Source: Litchfieldia sinesaloumensis
GTDB lineage: Bacteria > Bacillota > Bacilli > Bacillales > Bacillaceae_L
Assembly (NCBI RefSeq): GCF_900156865.1
Contig: NZ_LT732529.1
Span: 2,215,805 to 2,279,804, forward strand
Reading direction: 5' to 3'
Length of the DNA stretch: 64,000 nucleotides
Position numbers and translations under genes: made by a program. Shown in pieces: positions 36,481-45,869 of the stretch. The notes beneath the pieces are model-generated. The model was given only the letters and a program-made list of their open reading frames with translations. It ran no database searches and was not told the origin of the DNA. Each line of letters starts with the position of its first letter. Positions within the stretch are counted from its first letter, which is position 1.

Positions 36481-36510
36481 TATTATACCATGTCTAATGA
36501 TAGCGATTTT
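36481..36510 (-). promoter_or_regulatory. Candidate promoter of the hem operon
   Basis: A perfect TATAAT (36481-36486, minus strand) lies about 57 bases before hemA. The -35 region is poor. The surrounding bases resemble a PerR box only weakly (several mismatches), so PerR control is not claimed. Confidence 0.45.
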
Positions 36511-36557
36511 CGAAAAAAGTGTGAACAGTTTTCAACAAACCTATGCTAAGATAATAA

Positions 36558-36678
36558 GAAAAGCGCAAGGCGCCCGTTAATCGGCGACAAGCATGAGACG
36601 AGTGCTGACAGAAGGCGCTCTTCGCCTTCAGAAGCGCTTGGCTTATGACCTCGAGCCGATGGCGTCTGGAGCTGGACA
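36558..36678 (+). repeat. Structured intergenic repeat, copy 1
   Basis: A block of about 120 bases, much more GC-rich than its surroundings, with nested pairing: ATCGGC (36580-36585) with GCCGAT (36655-36660), and a perfect GAAGGCG/CGCCTTC hairpin in the centre (36611-36629). A closely similar block lies at 40298-40417, in the same orientation. A 61-codon ORF on the opposite strand lies within it and is not considered a gene. It fills most of the 356-base gap between hemA and the next gene. Confidence 0.8.
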
Positions 36679-36780
36679 TTTAAAAATAAATTTATAATTA
36701 TTCTATTTAAATCATTTGACTTCAATCGTTACATTAACAAAAAAACATTGTCAAATCAAGTAAGTAGCACGGGGGATTAT

Positions 36781-37266
36781 ATGAAAAAAAATAATATTTT
36801 TTCTGGTATTATTCTTGTCGGAATTGGTTCCTATCTATTATTACAACAGCTAGGAATCCCAGTATTTACTACCTTTTATTCTTGGCAAACACTTATTATC
36901 ATCGTTGGAACGGCATTTCTATTCCAAGCGTATGTAGAAAACAACCCGAATAGTATTTTACCAGGTGTGATTTTAGTTGGATTCGGATTTCATTTTCACG
37001 GCATTAACCAACTTAGCTTTTGGCCAAAACAACCAGGTACTTTACTACTAATTGTTGGTCTTGGTATGTTGTTAACCTATTTTAAGACAAAAAGCGGTCT
37101 ATTCCATAGCGTAATTTTACTTTTTGTTTCGCTATTATTTTTGAACTATAGCCTCGTTATTGGTTGGCTCGGTCTTTTCGAAGGTGGTTTTTCATTTATT
37201 TTAACCTACTGGCCCCTTCTAATTGTTGGAATCGGCTTTTATTTAGTATTCTTTAAGAAAAAATAA
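36781..37266 (+). CDS. LiaI/LiaF-like membrane protein
   Basis: The protein consists mainly of hydrophobic segments: about six membrane helices (KNNIFSGIILVGIGSYLLLQQLGI, QTLIIIVGTAFLF, SILPGVILVGFGFHFHGI, PGTLLLIVGLGMLLTYF, and the rest). The repeated pattern G-x-I-L-V-G-x-G resembles the LiaI-LiaF N-terminal region (DUF5668 type). The ATG has GGGGGA 5 bases upstream; a TTG eleven codons earlier is not needed. No sensor or regulatory gene is next to it, so a role in envelope stress would be speculation. It is divergent from the hem operon and convergent with engB. Confidence 0.78.
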   Translation: MKKNNIFSGIILVGIGSYLLLQQLGIPVFTTFYSWQTLIIIVGTAFLFQAYVENNPNSILPGVILVGFGFHFHGINQLSFWPKQPGTLLLIVGLGMLLTYFKTKSGLFHSVILLFVSLLFLNYSLVIGWLGLFEGGFSFILTYWPLLIVGIGFYLVFFKKK

Positions 37267-37283
37267 ATTATACCAAAATATTG

Positions 37284-37314
37284 AAACAGCTAAAGCACAA
37301 TGCTTTAGCTGTTT
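37284..37314. terminator. Bidirectional terminator between the membrane protein and engB
   Basis: A perfect 14-bp inverted repeat (37284-37297 with 37301-37314) is flanked by T-rich DNA on the plus-strand side and by an AT-rich tract on the other. It stops convergent transcripts, and the engB stop codon lies in it. Confidence 0.92.
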
Positions 37315-37901
37315 TCTTCTTTCATATACGATTGTAAAACGGCCCAGGCTTGATCCTTCCCTAACCCCGTTTCAGATGAAAACTTAATTAGATGGTCATT
37401 CGGGTCAAGATCGAGCGTTTCGCGAACTACCTTCAGATGTTTATCCCATTTACCTTTAGGTATTTTATCAGCTTTTGTTGCGATGATTACCACAGGAATT
37501 TCATAATGCTTTGCAAAATCGTACATTAACACATCATCATTTGTTGGTGCGTGGCGTAAATCAACGATTAAAACGAGAGCTTTTAGCTGTTCCCTTGTTG
37601 TTAAATAGGTCTCAATCATCTTACCCCATGCTGCTCTTTCCGTTTTAGACACCTTCGCATACCCGTAACCTGGAACATCTACGAAATAAAGCATTTCATT
37701 AATAATGAAAAAATTCAAGGTTTGTGTCTTTCCAGGCTTAGATGATGTTCGAGCCAATGCTTTACGGTTAATCATTTTGTTAATAAATGAAGATTTTCCA
37801 ACATTTGAGCGTCCTGCTAGCGCAAATTCTGGTAAATCTCCTTCCGGATACTGCTCTGGTTTTACGGCACTTATTACTATATCTGCACTTGTTACTTTCA
37901 T
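37305..37901 (-). CDS. engB: Ribosome-biogenesis GTPase EngB (YsxC)
   Basis: EngB is an essential TRAFAC GTPase that takes part in late 50S ribosomal subunit assembly. The G1 loop [11 protein letters not shown]3 DVPGYG, G4 TKADK and the G5 region are all present. The C-terminal sequence is standard. Its 198 residues are typical. It starts 10 bases after lonA, as in B. subtilis (ysxC), and is probably co-transcribed. Confidence 0.96.
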   Translation of the reverse strand: MKVTSADIVISAVKPEQYPEGDLPEFALAGRSNVGKSSFINKMINRKALARTSSKPGKTQTLNFFIINEMLYFVDVPGYGYAKVSKTERAAWGKMIETYLTTREQLKALVLIVDLRHAPTNDDVLMYDFAKHYEIPVVIIATKADKIPKGKWDKHLKVVRETLDLDPNDHLIKFSSETGLGKDQAWAVLQSYMKEENS

Positions 37902-37910
37902 ATTTTCTCC

Positions 37911-40223
37911 TTACGTTAACGCATGTTTTAAGACTTCGTCTAAATGAGCGACCGAAATAAACTCTACATCTTCCCTTACACTTTCAGGAATATCCTCAAG
38001 GTCTTTCTCATTTTCTTTTGGAAATAAAATTTTCGTTAAGCCAGCACGATGTGCACTCAATGACTTTTCCTTTAACCCACCAATGGGTAGGACACGTCCT
38101 CGTAATGTAATCTCACCGGTCATTCCTACTTCTTTACGAACTGCCCTTCCAGTCAATGCAGATACGAGTGCAGTTGCAATCGTGATACCTGCAGATGGGC
38201 CATCCTTTGGAACTGCCCCTTCAGGCACGTGAATATGGATATCATTCTTGCCATTAAAATCTGGATCAATCTGTAATTCCTTTGCTTTAGAACGAATGTA
38301 ACTAAATGCTGCCTGGGCAGATTCCTTCATAACATCGCCTAACTTACCAGTAAGGACAAGTTTACCTTTACCAGGTACAATTGATACTTCGATGGATAGA
38401 GTGTCTCCTCCGAATGCTGTATATGCCAGCCCTGTAGCAACTCCAACCTGATCCTCAATTTCTGCTTGACCATATCGAAAAATCGGTTTCCCTAAAAACT
38501 CAACGATATTTTTATCAGTAATGACTACGCGTTTCCTTTCCCCAGAAACGATTATTTTAGCGACCTTCCGACAGATCTTCGCGATTTGGCGCTCAAGTCC
38601 ACGGACACCCGCTTCTCTCGTATGATGGCGAATGATACTGAGAAGAGCATCCTCACGCATTTGTAGTTTTCCTTTTGTTAGGCCATGTTCTTCAAGCTGC
38701 TTAGGTAATAAATGATCTTTAGCTATATTAACCTTTTCAAGCTCCGTATAGCCAGCAATCGTGATAATCTCCATCCGATCACGAAGCGGCCCTGGAATGG
38801 TTGCCAGATTATTCGCCGTTGCAATAAACATAACCTTTGATAAGTCATATGGCTCTTCAATAAAATGATCACTAAAATTGAAATTTTGTTCGGGATCCAG
38901 CACTTCAAGCATCGCCGCAGACGGATCTCCTCTAAAATCATTAGACATTTTATCAATTTCATCTAATAGGAAGACAGGGTTAACTGTACCGGCCTTTTTC
39001 ATCCCTTGAATAATACGCCCCGGCATTGCACCAACATACGTTCTTCGGTGACCACGAATCTCTGATTCATCACGAACCCCACCAAGGGAAACTCGCACAA
39101 AATTTCTACCAAGCGATTTTGCCACTGATTTAGCTAAGGATGTTTTCCCTACCCCGGGAGGCCCAGCTAAACATAGAATAGGTCCTTTTAAGGAGTTTGT
39201 AAGTTGTTGAACGGCTAAATATTCAAGTACTCTTTCTTTGACTTTTTCAAGACCAAAATGGTCTTTTTCAAGAATTTCTTCCGCATGGTGGATATCAAGT
39301 CGATCCTCTGTCGCTTTTGTCCAAGGTAATGTTACCAACCACTCAATATAGTTTCGTATAACTGCACTTTCTGCAGATGTTTGTGGTATCTTTTCGTAAC
39401 GGTCAAGCTCCTTTAAAGCAACTTCCTTTACATGGTCTGGCATTCCGGCAGCTTCAATTTTCTCTTTGAGCGATGACACTTCGCCAGTTTTTCCCTCTTT
39501 ATCTCCTAGTTCTTTCTGAATTGCCTTCATTTGTTCACGAAGATAATATTCCTTTTGGGTTCTTTCCATGGAACGCTTTACACGTTGACCTATTTTCTTT
39601 TCAAGGCTCAAGACTTCTCTTTCATTATTAATGATTGTAATCACTTTGTTCATTCTGTCTCGAACATTAATTGTCTCAAGTATTTCTTGTTTCTCTTTTA
39701 GTTTAAGAGGAATATGAGAAGCTATAATATCTGCCAGTCTTCCCGGCTCCTCAATATCGGTTACAGATGTGTAAGTTTCAGCTGTAATTTTTTTCGATAG
39801 TTTTATGTATTGTTCAAAATACTCCAGCATCATTCGCATAAGTGCTTCGGTTTCAACATCCTTCGTCTCGTCTTCTTCAAATGTTTTAACCTTCACCGAA
39901 TAATAGGTTTCGTTATCGTACGTTTCCTTAATTTCTGCCCTGTTGAGTCCTTCGACTAGTACACGTATAGTTCCGTTTGGAAGTTTTAGCATTTGTTTTA
40001 CTTGCGTTAACGTTCCTATGTTATAAATATCGTCCTCAGTAGGATCATCGATTTCCACATCTTTTTGAGTCGTTAAGAAAATGATGTGGTCTTCTACCAT
40101 TGCTTTTTCCAATGCCTGCACTGATTTGTCACGCCCAACGTCTAGGTGCAAGACCATTGTGGGATAGACAAGTAATCCGCGTAGTGGTAAAAGAGGAACA
40201 ATGATTTCTTTTTTTCTTTTCAT
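37911..40223 (-). CDS. lonA: ATP-dependent protease LonA
   Basis: LonA is a cytoplasmic AAA+ serine protease of general protein turnover. The N-terminal substrate domain ([31 protein letters not shown]) is followed by Walker [14 protein letters not shown], Walker B VFLLDEID, and the catalytic Ser-Lys dyad in the C-terminal domain (Ser in [12 protein letters not shown], Lys in [18 protein letters not shown]). From the ATG with GAGGTG upstream it is 770 residues; a GTG three codons before is less suitable. It lies upstream of engB and downstream of lonB, with a repeat element and terminator between. Confidence 0.97.
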   Translation of the reverse strand: MKRKKEIIVPLLPLRGLLVYPTMVLHLDVGRDKSVQALEKAMVEDHIIFLTTQKDVEIDDPTEDDIYNIGTLTQVKQMLKLPNGTIRVLVEGLNRAEIKETYDNETYYSVKVKTFEEDETKDVETEALMRMMLEYFEQYIKLSKKITAETYTSVTDIEEPGRLADIIASHIPLKLKEKQEILETINVRDRMNKVITIINNEREVLSLEKKIGQRVKRSMERTQKEYYLREQMKAIQKELGDKEGKTGEVSSLKEKIEAAGMPDHVKEVALKELDRYEKIPQTSAESAVIRNYIEWLVTLPWTKATEDRLDIHHAEEILEKDHFGLEKVKERVLEYLAVQQLTNSLKGPILCLAGPPGVGKTSLAKSVAKSLGRNFVRVSLGGVRDESEIRGHRRTYVGAMPGRIIQGMKKAGTVNPVFLLDEIDKMSNDFRGDPSAAMLEVLDPEQNFNFSDHFIEEPYDLSKVMFIATANNLATIPGPLRDRMEIITIAGYTELEKVNIAKDHLLPKQLEEHGLTKGKLQMREDALLSIIRHHTREAGVRGLERQIAKICRKVAKIIVSGERKRVVITDKNIVEFLGKPIFRYGQAEIEDQVGVATGLAYTAFGGDTLSIEVSIVPGKGKLVLTGKLGDVMKESAQAAFSYIRSKAKELQIDPDFNGKNDIHIHVPEGAVPKDGPSAGITIATALVSALTGRAVRKEVGMTGEITLRGRVLPIGGLKEKSLSAHRAGLTKILFPKENEKDLEDIPESVREDVEFISVAHLDEVLKHALT

Positions 40224-40255
40224 TGCATACACCTCAAAATTGAATATAGTTCTTA

Positions 40256-40284
40256 AGTGTAAATTTTATCTTATTTGAAAGCAA
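40256..40284 (-). promoter_or_regulatory. Candidate sigma-A promoter of lonA
   Basis: Minus strand TTGCTT (40279-40284), 17 bases, TACACT (40256-40261) lies about 33 bases before lonA. It is a moderate match. No CtsR or HrcA operator was found near it. Confidence 0.45.
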
Positions 40285-40297
40285 GTGTCTATTTATT

Positions 40298-40417
40298 AGA
40301 AATGCGCTAGGTGCTCGTTCATCGGCCGACAAGCATAATCGAGCGTTGACAGAAGGCATTATTGCCTTCATAAGCGATCGCTTAGACCCAAGAGCCGATT
40401 GACACCTAGAACAAGAT
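40298..40417 (+). repeat. Structured intergenic repeat, copy 2
   Basis: The block shares with the copy at 36558-36678 the words CGTT-ATCGG, CGACAAGCAT, GACAGAAGGC, GCCTTCA, and AGAGCCGAT in the same order and spacing. The central hairpin arms (GAAGGCA and TGCCTTC, 40352-40369) differ in bases between the copies, but pairing is kept. This means the structure has been conserved more than the sequence. It lies upstream of lonA, in the same plus orientation as copy 1. Confidence 0.8.
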
Positions 40418-40438
40418 ACCAAGGGATTTTCATCAATA

Positions 40439-40482
40439 AAAAAGACTTCGACGCTCTTTACTAGTATGTCGAAGTCTTTTTA
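40439..40482. terminator. Terminator after lonB
   Basis: A 12-bp stem, AAAGACTTCGAC/GTCGAAGTCTTT, has T runs on both strands. It ends the lonB transcript and separates it from lonA. Confidence 0.9.
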
Positions 40483-40564
40483 AATTATCAATTTCAAGTA
40501 TGTTTTTTGTTGATACTAAGGTCTTTCTCTACCTGACAGAGGTCAAAATAATCCGTGATTACAT

Positions 40565-42247
40565 TTATACTGATTCAGACTTTGAATAATTTGTTGAAGC
40601 CGGAATGATTGTTTGCTTGGATTGTTTTTGGCGTTCAGGCGTTTCAATTGCAATCTCAAAGACTTCTTCTAAGTGGGTGACAGGAATGATCTCAATTCCG
40701 TCTATTTCTTTTAAGATAGATTGCATATTTTCTTCAGGGATAATGACCTTACTCGCCCCAGCTTGTTTTGCAGCCTTTATCTTAGGTACAACTCCACCAA
40801 TCGGCTTTACATTCCCATGGATACTAATTTCACCTGTCATTGCTACCCGGTGATCAACTGGAAACTTATGTATCGCCGAATATATGCCCGTAGCCATCGC
40901 AATTCCAGCTGACGGACCATCAATTGGAATTCCTCCTGGGAAGTTAACATGGATATCATAATCATGAGCTGGAACGCCCATTGAGCGGAGAACCGTAATG
41001 ACATTTTCGATAGATCCCTTTGCCATACTTTTTCTTCTCACTGATTTACCACGGTCCCCAATGCTTTCTTCTTCAACGATACCTGTAATATTAATTGTAC
41101 CTTTGTCTTTGGCAGCAGGGATTACCGTTACCTCGATTTCTAAAAGAGCACCTGTATTTGGACCATATACTGCTAACCCGTTCACAAGTCCTACTCGTGC
41201 ACTTGGGTATATCTTTTTATCATGGCGAGGAGTTAACTGACTAGAATGCAGAACCCACTCAATATCTTCATCCCTGATGAAGTCACGGTCTTCTGAAATT
41301 GCAATTCCCGCCGCGATTTGAACCATATTCACCACTTCACGCCCATTTCGCGCGTAAGAAGCAAAAGTGGAGATACCTTTTTCTGTTGCTTTCATACCTA
41401 CTTTATCAAGTGCTTTTTTTGTTACAATCGCTAATTCATCATGATCTAATTCACGGAAGAAGACCTCAAGACAACGTGAACGGATCGCAGGTGGTATCTC
41501 ATTTGGCGTACGGGTAGTCGCCCCTATCATACGGAAATCAGCCGGAAGGCCATTTTTAAAAATATCATGAATATGCGTAGGGATTTGAGTATTTTCTTCA
41601 CTATAATACGCACTCTCGAGAAAAACCTTGCGATCCTCTAACACCTTTAACATTTTATTCATCTGTATTGGATGAAGCTCTCCAATTTCATCTATGAATA
41701 ATACGCCGCCATGTGCGTGTGTCACAGCACCTGGTTTTGGCTGGGGAATTCCTGCTTGCCCCATCGCACCTGCTCCTTGATATATCGGATCATGTACAGA
41801 ACCAATTAATGGGTCGGCAATCCCACGTTCATCAAATCTTGCCGTTGTTGCATCTAACTCTACAAATACAGCTGACTGCTTGAAAGGAGATTTCTGATTG
41901 CGCTTTGCCTCTTCCATTACTAAGCGCGCAGCTGCAGTTTTACCTACTCCAGGTGGTCCATAAATAATAACGTGTTGAGGATTCGGCCCACAAAGTGCCG
42001 CCTTTAATGACTTTATGCCATCCTCTTGGCCAACAATATCTGAAAAACTAGTTGGTCTTACTCGCTCTGCTAGAGGTTCTGTTAAGGAAATGGACCTCAT
42101 TTTACGAAGTTGTTCCATTTCTTTTCTAGACTCTTTATCTATAGATACCTTTTGAGTTCGTTGGTTTTTAAGGAGATTCCAAAAGTAAAGCCCAATTATC
42201 ACTCCAAAGAATAGCTGTACGAATAAAACGATACCTGTCCAACTCAT
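40565..42247 (-). CDS. lonB: Sporulation-associated protease LonB
   Basis: LonB is a forespore-expressed, membrane-anchored AAA+ protease. A single N-terminal membrane helix (IVLFVQLFFGVIIGLYFWNLL, about 6-26) precedes the AAA domain with Walker [15 protein letters not shown], Walker B VLFIDEIGEL, and the protease domain, where Ser lies in IDGPSAGIAMAT and Lys in HGNVKPIGGVVPKIKAAK. The long Lon N-terminal domain is absent. At 560 residues it is typical of LonB. A GGAGG site precedes the ATG and a sigma-F type promoter lies upstream. Confidence 0.95.
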   Translation of the reverse strand: MSWTGIVLFVQLFFGVIIGLYFWNLLKNQRTQKVSIDKESRKEMEQLRKMRSISLTEPLAERVRPTSFSDIVGQEDGIKSLKAALCGPNPQHVIIYGPPGVGKTAAARLVMEEAKRNQKSPFKQSAVFVELDATTARFDERGIADPLIGSVHDPIYQGAGAMGQAGIPQPKPGAVTHAHGGVLFIDEIGELHPIQMNKMLKVLEDRKVFLESAYYSEENTQIPTHIHDIFKNGLPADFRMIGATTRTPNEIPPAIRSRCLEVFFRELDHDELAIVTKKALDKVGMKATEKGISTFASYARNGREVVNMVQIAAGIAISEDRDFIRDEDIEWVLHSSQLTPRHDKKIYPSARVGLVNGLAVYGPNTGALLEIEVTVIPAAKDKGTINITGIVEEESIGDRGKSVRRKSMAKGSIENVITVLRSMGVPAHDYDIHVNFPGGIPIDGPSAGIAMATGIYSAIHKFPVDHRVAMTGEISIHGNVKPIGGVVPKIKAAKQAGASKVIIPEENMQSILKEIDGIEIIPVTHLEEVFEIAIETPERQKQSKQTIIPASTNYSKSESV

Positions 42248-42286
42248 ATTATTCCTCCTGCTCGCAAAGATAGACTACTATCTGCT

Positions 42287-42315
42287 ATTATCTCCTGAGT
42301 ATAGAGGGAATAAAC
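42287..42315 (-). promoter_or_regulatory. Candidate sigma-F promoter of lonB
   Basis: Minus strand GTTTA (42311-42315), a 15-base spacer and GGAGATAAT (42287-42295) lie about 40 bases upstream of the lonB ATG. This fits the sigma-F consensus (GYATA, 15 bases, GGnnAnAHT) except for one base in the -35. In B. subtilis lonB is transcribed by sigma F in the forespore, so the place is as expected. Confidence 0.68.
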
Positions 42316-42469
42316 CAAATTTGACGGATTTTTGAAATATGCGAGTTGGAAAATCGGATTCTTTTTGAGACTAAACAAGGTTCAACTATTTGAAAATCAG
42401 GATTGTTTAAATACTTGTACTAAGGATTCCGTTTCTAGAGAAAAGATAGTCCTCTAAGTAAAATTAAAC

Positions 42470-42505
42470 ACAAAAATCCCGAGGCTGCTTATGACCTCGG
42501 GATTT
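42470..42505 (-). terminator. Terminator after clpX
   Basis: An AAATCCCGAGG/CCTCGGGATTT stem is followed on the minus strand by a T-rich tract. It lies just downstream of the clpX stop codon. Confidence 0.93.
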
Positions 42506-42511
42506 AACATG

Positions 42512-43774
42512 TTATGCGGAAATTTCTTTATTCTCAATAACTGTACCATCATCTAAGAGAAGCTTTGGTGATGTATTTTTGGATACAGTTTCTGCTGTAA
42601 TGATACATTTTTTAATATCATCTCTTGATGGAAGGTCAAACATCACATCAAGCATAATACCTTCAATAATTGAACGTAAACCACGGGCTCCTGTTTTGCG
42701 TTCAATTGCCTTTTTAGCGATTTCGATAAGAGCATCATCTTCGAAATCCAACTCAACCTCATCTAATTCAAGCATTTTTTGATATTGCTTAACTAGAGCA
42801 TTCTTTGGCTTCGTTAAAATTTCAACCAATGCGTCCTCATCAAGAGGCTCAAGGCTAGCAATTACTGGAAGACGACCAATAAATTCAGGAATTAAACCAA
42901 ACTTTAATAAATCTTCTGGTAATGATCTAGAAAGTAAGGATTCTTGGTCCAAATCTTCTTCTACAATGTTAGAACCGAAGCCAATTACCTTTTTACCAAG
43001 ACGACGTTTAATAATTTGCTCAATTCCATCAAATGCTCCACCACAGATAAATAGAATATTTGTTGTGTCAATTTGGATAAATTCTTGATGTGGATGCTTT
43101 CTTCCCCCTTGTGGAGGCACACTAGCCACAGTTCCTTCAAGAATTTTTAATAGAGCTTGCTGAACACCTTCACCAGAAACATCTCGTGTAATAGATGGGT
43201 TTTCTGATTTACGAGCAACCTTGTCAATTTCATCAATATAGATGATGCCTTTTTCAGCTTTTTCAACATCATAATCAGCAGCTTGAATAAGTTTTAGAAG
43301 AATGTTTTCCACGTCTTCCCCTACATATCCAGCCTCAGTTAGTGAAGTTGCATCTGCAATAGCAAATGGTACATTTAAGATACGAGCCAAGGTTTGTGCT
43401 AATAGAGTTTTACCACTACCTGTTGGTCCAATCATACAAATATTACTTTTCGCTAATTCAACATCATCAATTTTGCTATTTGAATTGATTCTCTTATAGT
43501 GATTATACACAGCGACAGCTAATGATTTTTTAGCTGCATCTTGACCAATGACATATTCGTCTAAGATTTCTCTAATTTCTTTGGGTTTTGGTACATCCTT
43601 GAATTCAACTTCCTCTTCAGTACCTAATTCCTCTTCAACAATTTCTGTACATAATTCAATACATTCGTCACATATATAAACGCCAGGCCCCGCAACTAAC
43701 TTACGAACTTGGTCTTGCGTTTTACCGCAAAAAGAACACTTAAGTTGCCCTTTTTCATCATTAAACTTAAACAT
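42512..43774 (-). CDS. clpX: ATP-dependent Clp protease ATP-binding subunit ClpX
   Basis: ClpX unfolds substrates and feeds them to ClpP. An N-terminal zinc-binding domain has C13, C16, C35, C38 ([10 protein letters not shown]...YICDEC). The AAA domain has Walker [13 protein letters not shown] and Walker [10 protein letters not shown] typical Clp[28 protein letters not shown] segment follows, and the IGF loop needed for ClpP docking is visible (KKVIGFGSN). Its 420 residues are typical. It is separated from tig by a 463-base gap that contains no ORF. Confidence 0.98.
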   Translation of the reverse strand: MFKFNDEKGQLKCSFCGKTQDQVRKLVAGPGVYICDECIELCTEIVEEELGTEEEVEFKDVPKPKEIREILDEYVIGQDAAKKSLAVAVYNHYKRINSNSKIDDVELAKSNICMIGPTGSGKTLLAQTLARILNVPFAIADATSLTEAGYVGEDVENILLKLIQAADYDVEKAEKGIIYIDEIDKVARKSENPSITRDVSGEGVQQALLKILEGTVASVPPQGGRKHPHQEFIQIDTTNILFICGGAFDGIEQIIKRRLGKKVIGFGSNIVEEDLDQESLLSRSLPEDLLKFGLIPEFIGRLPVIASLEPLDEDALVEILTKPKNALVKQYQKMLELDEVELDFEDDALIEIAKKAIERKTGARGLRSIIEGIMLDVMFDLPSRDDIKKCIITAETVSKNTSPKLLLDDGTVIENKEISA

Positions 43775-44190
43775 TATGTCACCCCTTATTTGTTTCTTCT
43801 CTCTACAATAAGCCCAATTTCTATCGGCTTCGATGAGCGCTGAACCTCTTGATTAAGACTGATCTTCGGCAATCTTGCACATGCTAATACGCTCTTAGAG
43901 CATCCTCATTCGGTTCCTTGACCTTCTCGCTTTTCGTTCACCTTGTTTAGACAATTCATAGGCCTCATACATTTAGTTCCAATTTCTAAATCATTATGTA
44001 TTGCACATTGTACCATATTTCTATTTCTTATAGGTAATAATAACTCTTGCTCATTATGTATGTATGTTTAGTTGTGAAACGCCCAGTGAAATGTGTGCTC
44101 GTTTGCCCTCCTTTTAAGTGTTCCCAGTTTCTTTCGTTTAAAACTACTACCAAATGCTTATTGTATGTACAACTTCCAAATTTTGGGTAT
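43775..44190. other. Gap between clpX and tig, no gene seen
   Basis: The 416 bases hold no credible ORF. A GC-richer stretch (about 43800-43940) shows short inverted repeats on the minus strand (AAGCC..GGCTT and GATGC..GCATG) and starts GAAAAGCG like the intergenic repeat found elsewhere in the window, but does not align well to it. The clpX promoter must be here but no clear sigma-A boxes stand out. Confidence 0.5.
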
Positions 44191-44219
44191 AAAACAAGGC
44201 ACGATCATATCGCGCCTTG
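44191..44219 (-). terminator. Terminator after tig
   Basis: A CAAGGC/GCCTTG stem with a loop of about 13 bases is followed on the minus strand by TTTT. It lies 18 bases downstream of the tig stop. Confidence 0.75.
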
Positions 44220-44237
44220 ATATTCCCTTATTTATTA

Positions 44238-45524
44238 TTATGCAACACTTTTGCTATTTTCTACAAGAAAATCGATTGCTTTTCTAATTTTTAAATCTTC
44301 GCCGATTCCATTTACGTCACCTAGCATTTGCTTAAGCTCTTCAACAGAAACTCCGTACATGCCAGACATGTTTTCTAGTTCTGCATTGATTTCTTCTTCA
44401 GTAACTTCAATATTTTCAACTTTTGCAATTGCTTCTAGAGTTAGGTTAACTCGTACACGCTTGCCAGCATCTTCCTTCATTTGCTCACGTAAAGCATTTT
44501 CATCTTGACCTGAGAATTGGAAGTATAACTCAAGGTTCATACCTTGCATTTGTAAACGTTGTTCGAATTCACGAACCATACGATCTAATTCAGTGTTAAC
44601 CATTGCCTCAGGAATATCGATTTCTGCATTTTCAGATGCTTTTTCGATTAGCGTATCTTTAAGGCTGTTTTCAGCGTCACGCTTTTTCGTTTCTTCTAAG
44701 CGAGTTCTAGTTTTAGCTTTTAGCTCTTCTAAAGTTTCTACTTCATCATCCACATCTTTTGCAAATTCATCATCAAGTTCAGGTAATTCTTTTGCTTTGA
44801 TTTCGTGAACTTTCACTTTAAATGTAGCTGGCTTACCTGCTAGGTTTTCAGCATGGTATTCTTCTGGGAATGTAACTTCTACATCCTTTTCAGCACCTGC
44901 AGCAACACCTACTAGTTGTTCTTCAAATCCTGGGATGAATGAGCCAGAACCAATTTCTAATGTATGGTTTTCAGCTTTTCCGCCTTCGAATGCTTCACCA
45001 TCAACGAAACCTTCAAAATCAATCACAACAGTATCGCCATTTTCTACAGTACCTTCTTCTTTAACAACAAGTTCTGCATTGCGCTCTTGTAATTGTTTGA
45101 TTTCAGCGTCAACATCTTCGTCAGTAACAGTGTCATCAAGTTTTTCAACTTCTAGACCTTTGTATTCACCTAGTTTAACTTCTGGCTTAACAGTTACTTT
45201 TGCAGTGAAGATAAGATTTTGACCTTTTTCGATTTGCTCTACGTCAACTTCAGGACGGTCAACTGGCTCAATACCAGTTTCTTTAATAGCATTTTCATAT
45301 GCATCTGGAAGAACGATATCTAAAGCATCTTGATACAATGATTCTACACCAAATCGCTTTTCAAACATTCCACGAGGCATTTTACCTTTACGGAATCCAG
45401 GTACGTTTACTTGCTTAACTACCTTTTTAAATGCTTCATCTAATCCATTGTTAAATGTTTCAGCGTCAACCTCTACAGTTAAGACACCTTGGTTTCCTTC
45501 TAATTTTTCCCACTTTGCGGACAT
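44238..45524 (-). CDS. tig: Trigger factor, ribosome-bound chaperone and peptidyl-prolyl isomerase
   Basis: Trigger factor binds the ribosome exit tunnel and nascent chains. The ribosome-binding loop ([17 protein letters not shown], about 43-59) is complete. The FKBP-like isomerase domain is at about 160-245 ([25 protein letters not shown]), and the long helical C-terminal chaperone domain follows. Its 428 residues are typical. A GGAGGG site precedes the ATG. Neighbours ysoA and clpX are as in B. subtilis. Confidence 0.98.
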   Translation of the reverse strand: MSAKWEKLEGNQGVLTVEVDAETFNNGLDEAFKKVVKQVNVPGFRKGKMPRGMFEKRFGVESLYQDALDIVLPDAYENAIKETGIEPVDRPEVDVEQIEKGQNLIFTAKVTVKPEVKLGEYKGLEVEKLDDTVTDEDVDAEIKQLQERNAELVVKEEGTVENGDTVVIDFEGFVDGEAFEGGKAENHTLEIGSGSFIPGFEEQLVGVAAGAEKDVEVTFPEEYHAENLAGKPATFKVKVHEIKAKELPELDDEFAKDVDDEVETLEELKAKTRTRLEETKKRDAENSLKDTLIEKASENAEIDIPEAMVNTELDRMVREFEQRLQMQGMNLELYFQFSGQDENALREQMKEDAGKRVRVNLTLEAIAKVENIEVTEEEINAELENMSGMYGVSVEELKQMLGDVNGIGEDLKIRKAIDFLVENSKSVA

Positions 45525-45628
45525 AATTTCTTTCCCTCCAACTATCTATTTACTAACTATTTTATACAATATGTAAACTAGACAAATATTACCTTTATAT
45601 CGGTAACCTAGCATTTTACAACCATTAC

Positions 45629-45656
45629 ATTATAACATAGAATAGGCACCTTTCAA
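45629..45656 (-). promoter_or_regulatory. Sigma-A promoter of tig
   Basis: Minus strand TTGAAA (45651-45656), 16 bases, TATAAT (45629-45634). The start point would be about 100 bases before the tig ATG. The rest of the 345-base ysoA-tig gap has no ORF. A small CCCG..CGGG palindrome lies near the ysoA stop. Confidence 0.68.
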
Positions 45657-45869
45657 CAGATAGAATATTTTTATATTGTTAGAAAGTTTACCCAATCTAT
45701 CATGATTATAAAATCTACTTTCCAATCTTTTATTTTATAAAGTGTAACATCCATCAGTAGAGGTTTTCCTCATCTCTGATGTGGGATACATGAGTCTCGC
45801 AGAAGTTGCTATAGTATGACGCTTAGTATCCGTTCACATTTACGGGCTTGTACCGCCCAATGCCACCCG

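Noticed and set aside
36465-36500. PerR box in the hemA promoter, as known from B. subtilis
   Set aside because: The palindrome has at least five mismatches to the consensus; only the -10 box is kept.
36494-36679. 61-codon ORF on the minus strand upstream of hemA
   Set aside because: It lies inside the structured repeat; the frame is a by-product of its palindromes and has no ribosome site.
43800-43940. Possible third copy of the structured intergenic repeat upstream of clpX
   Set aside because: Only the first few bases (GAAAAGCG) and some short words agree; order and pairing do not.
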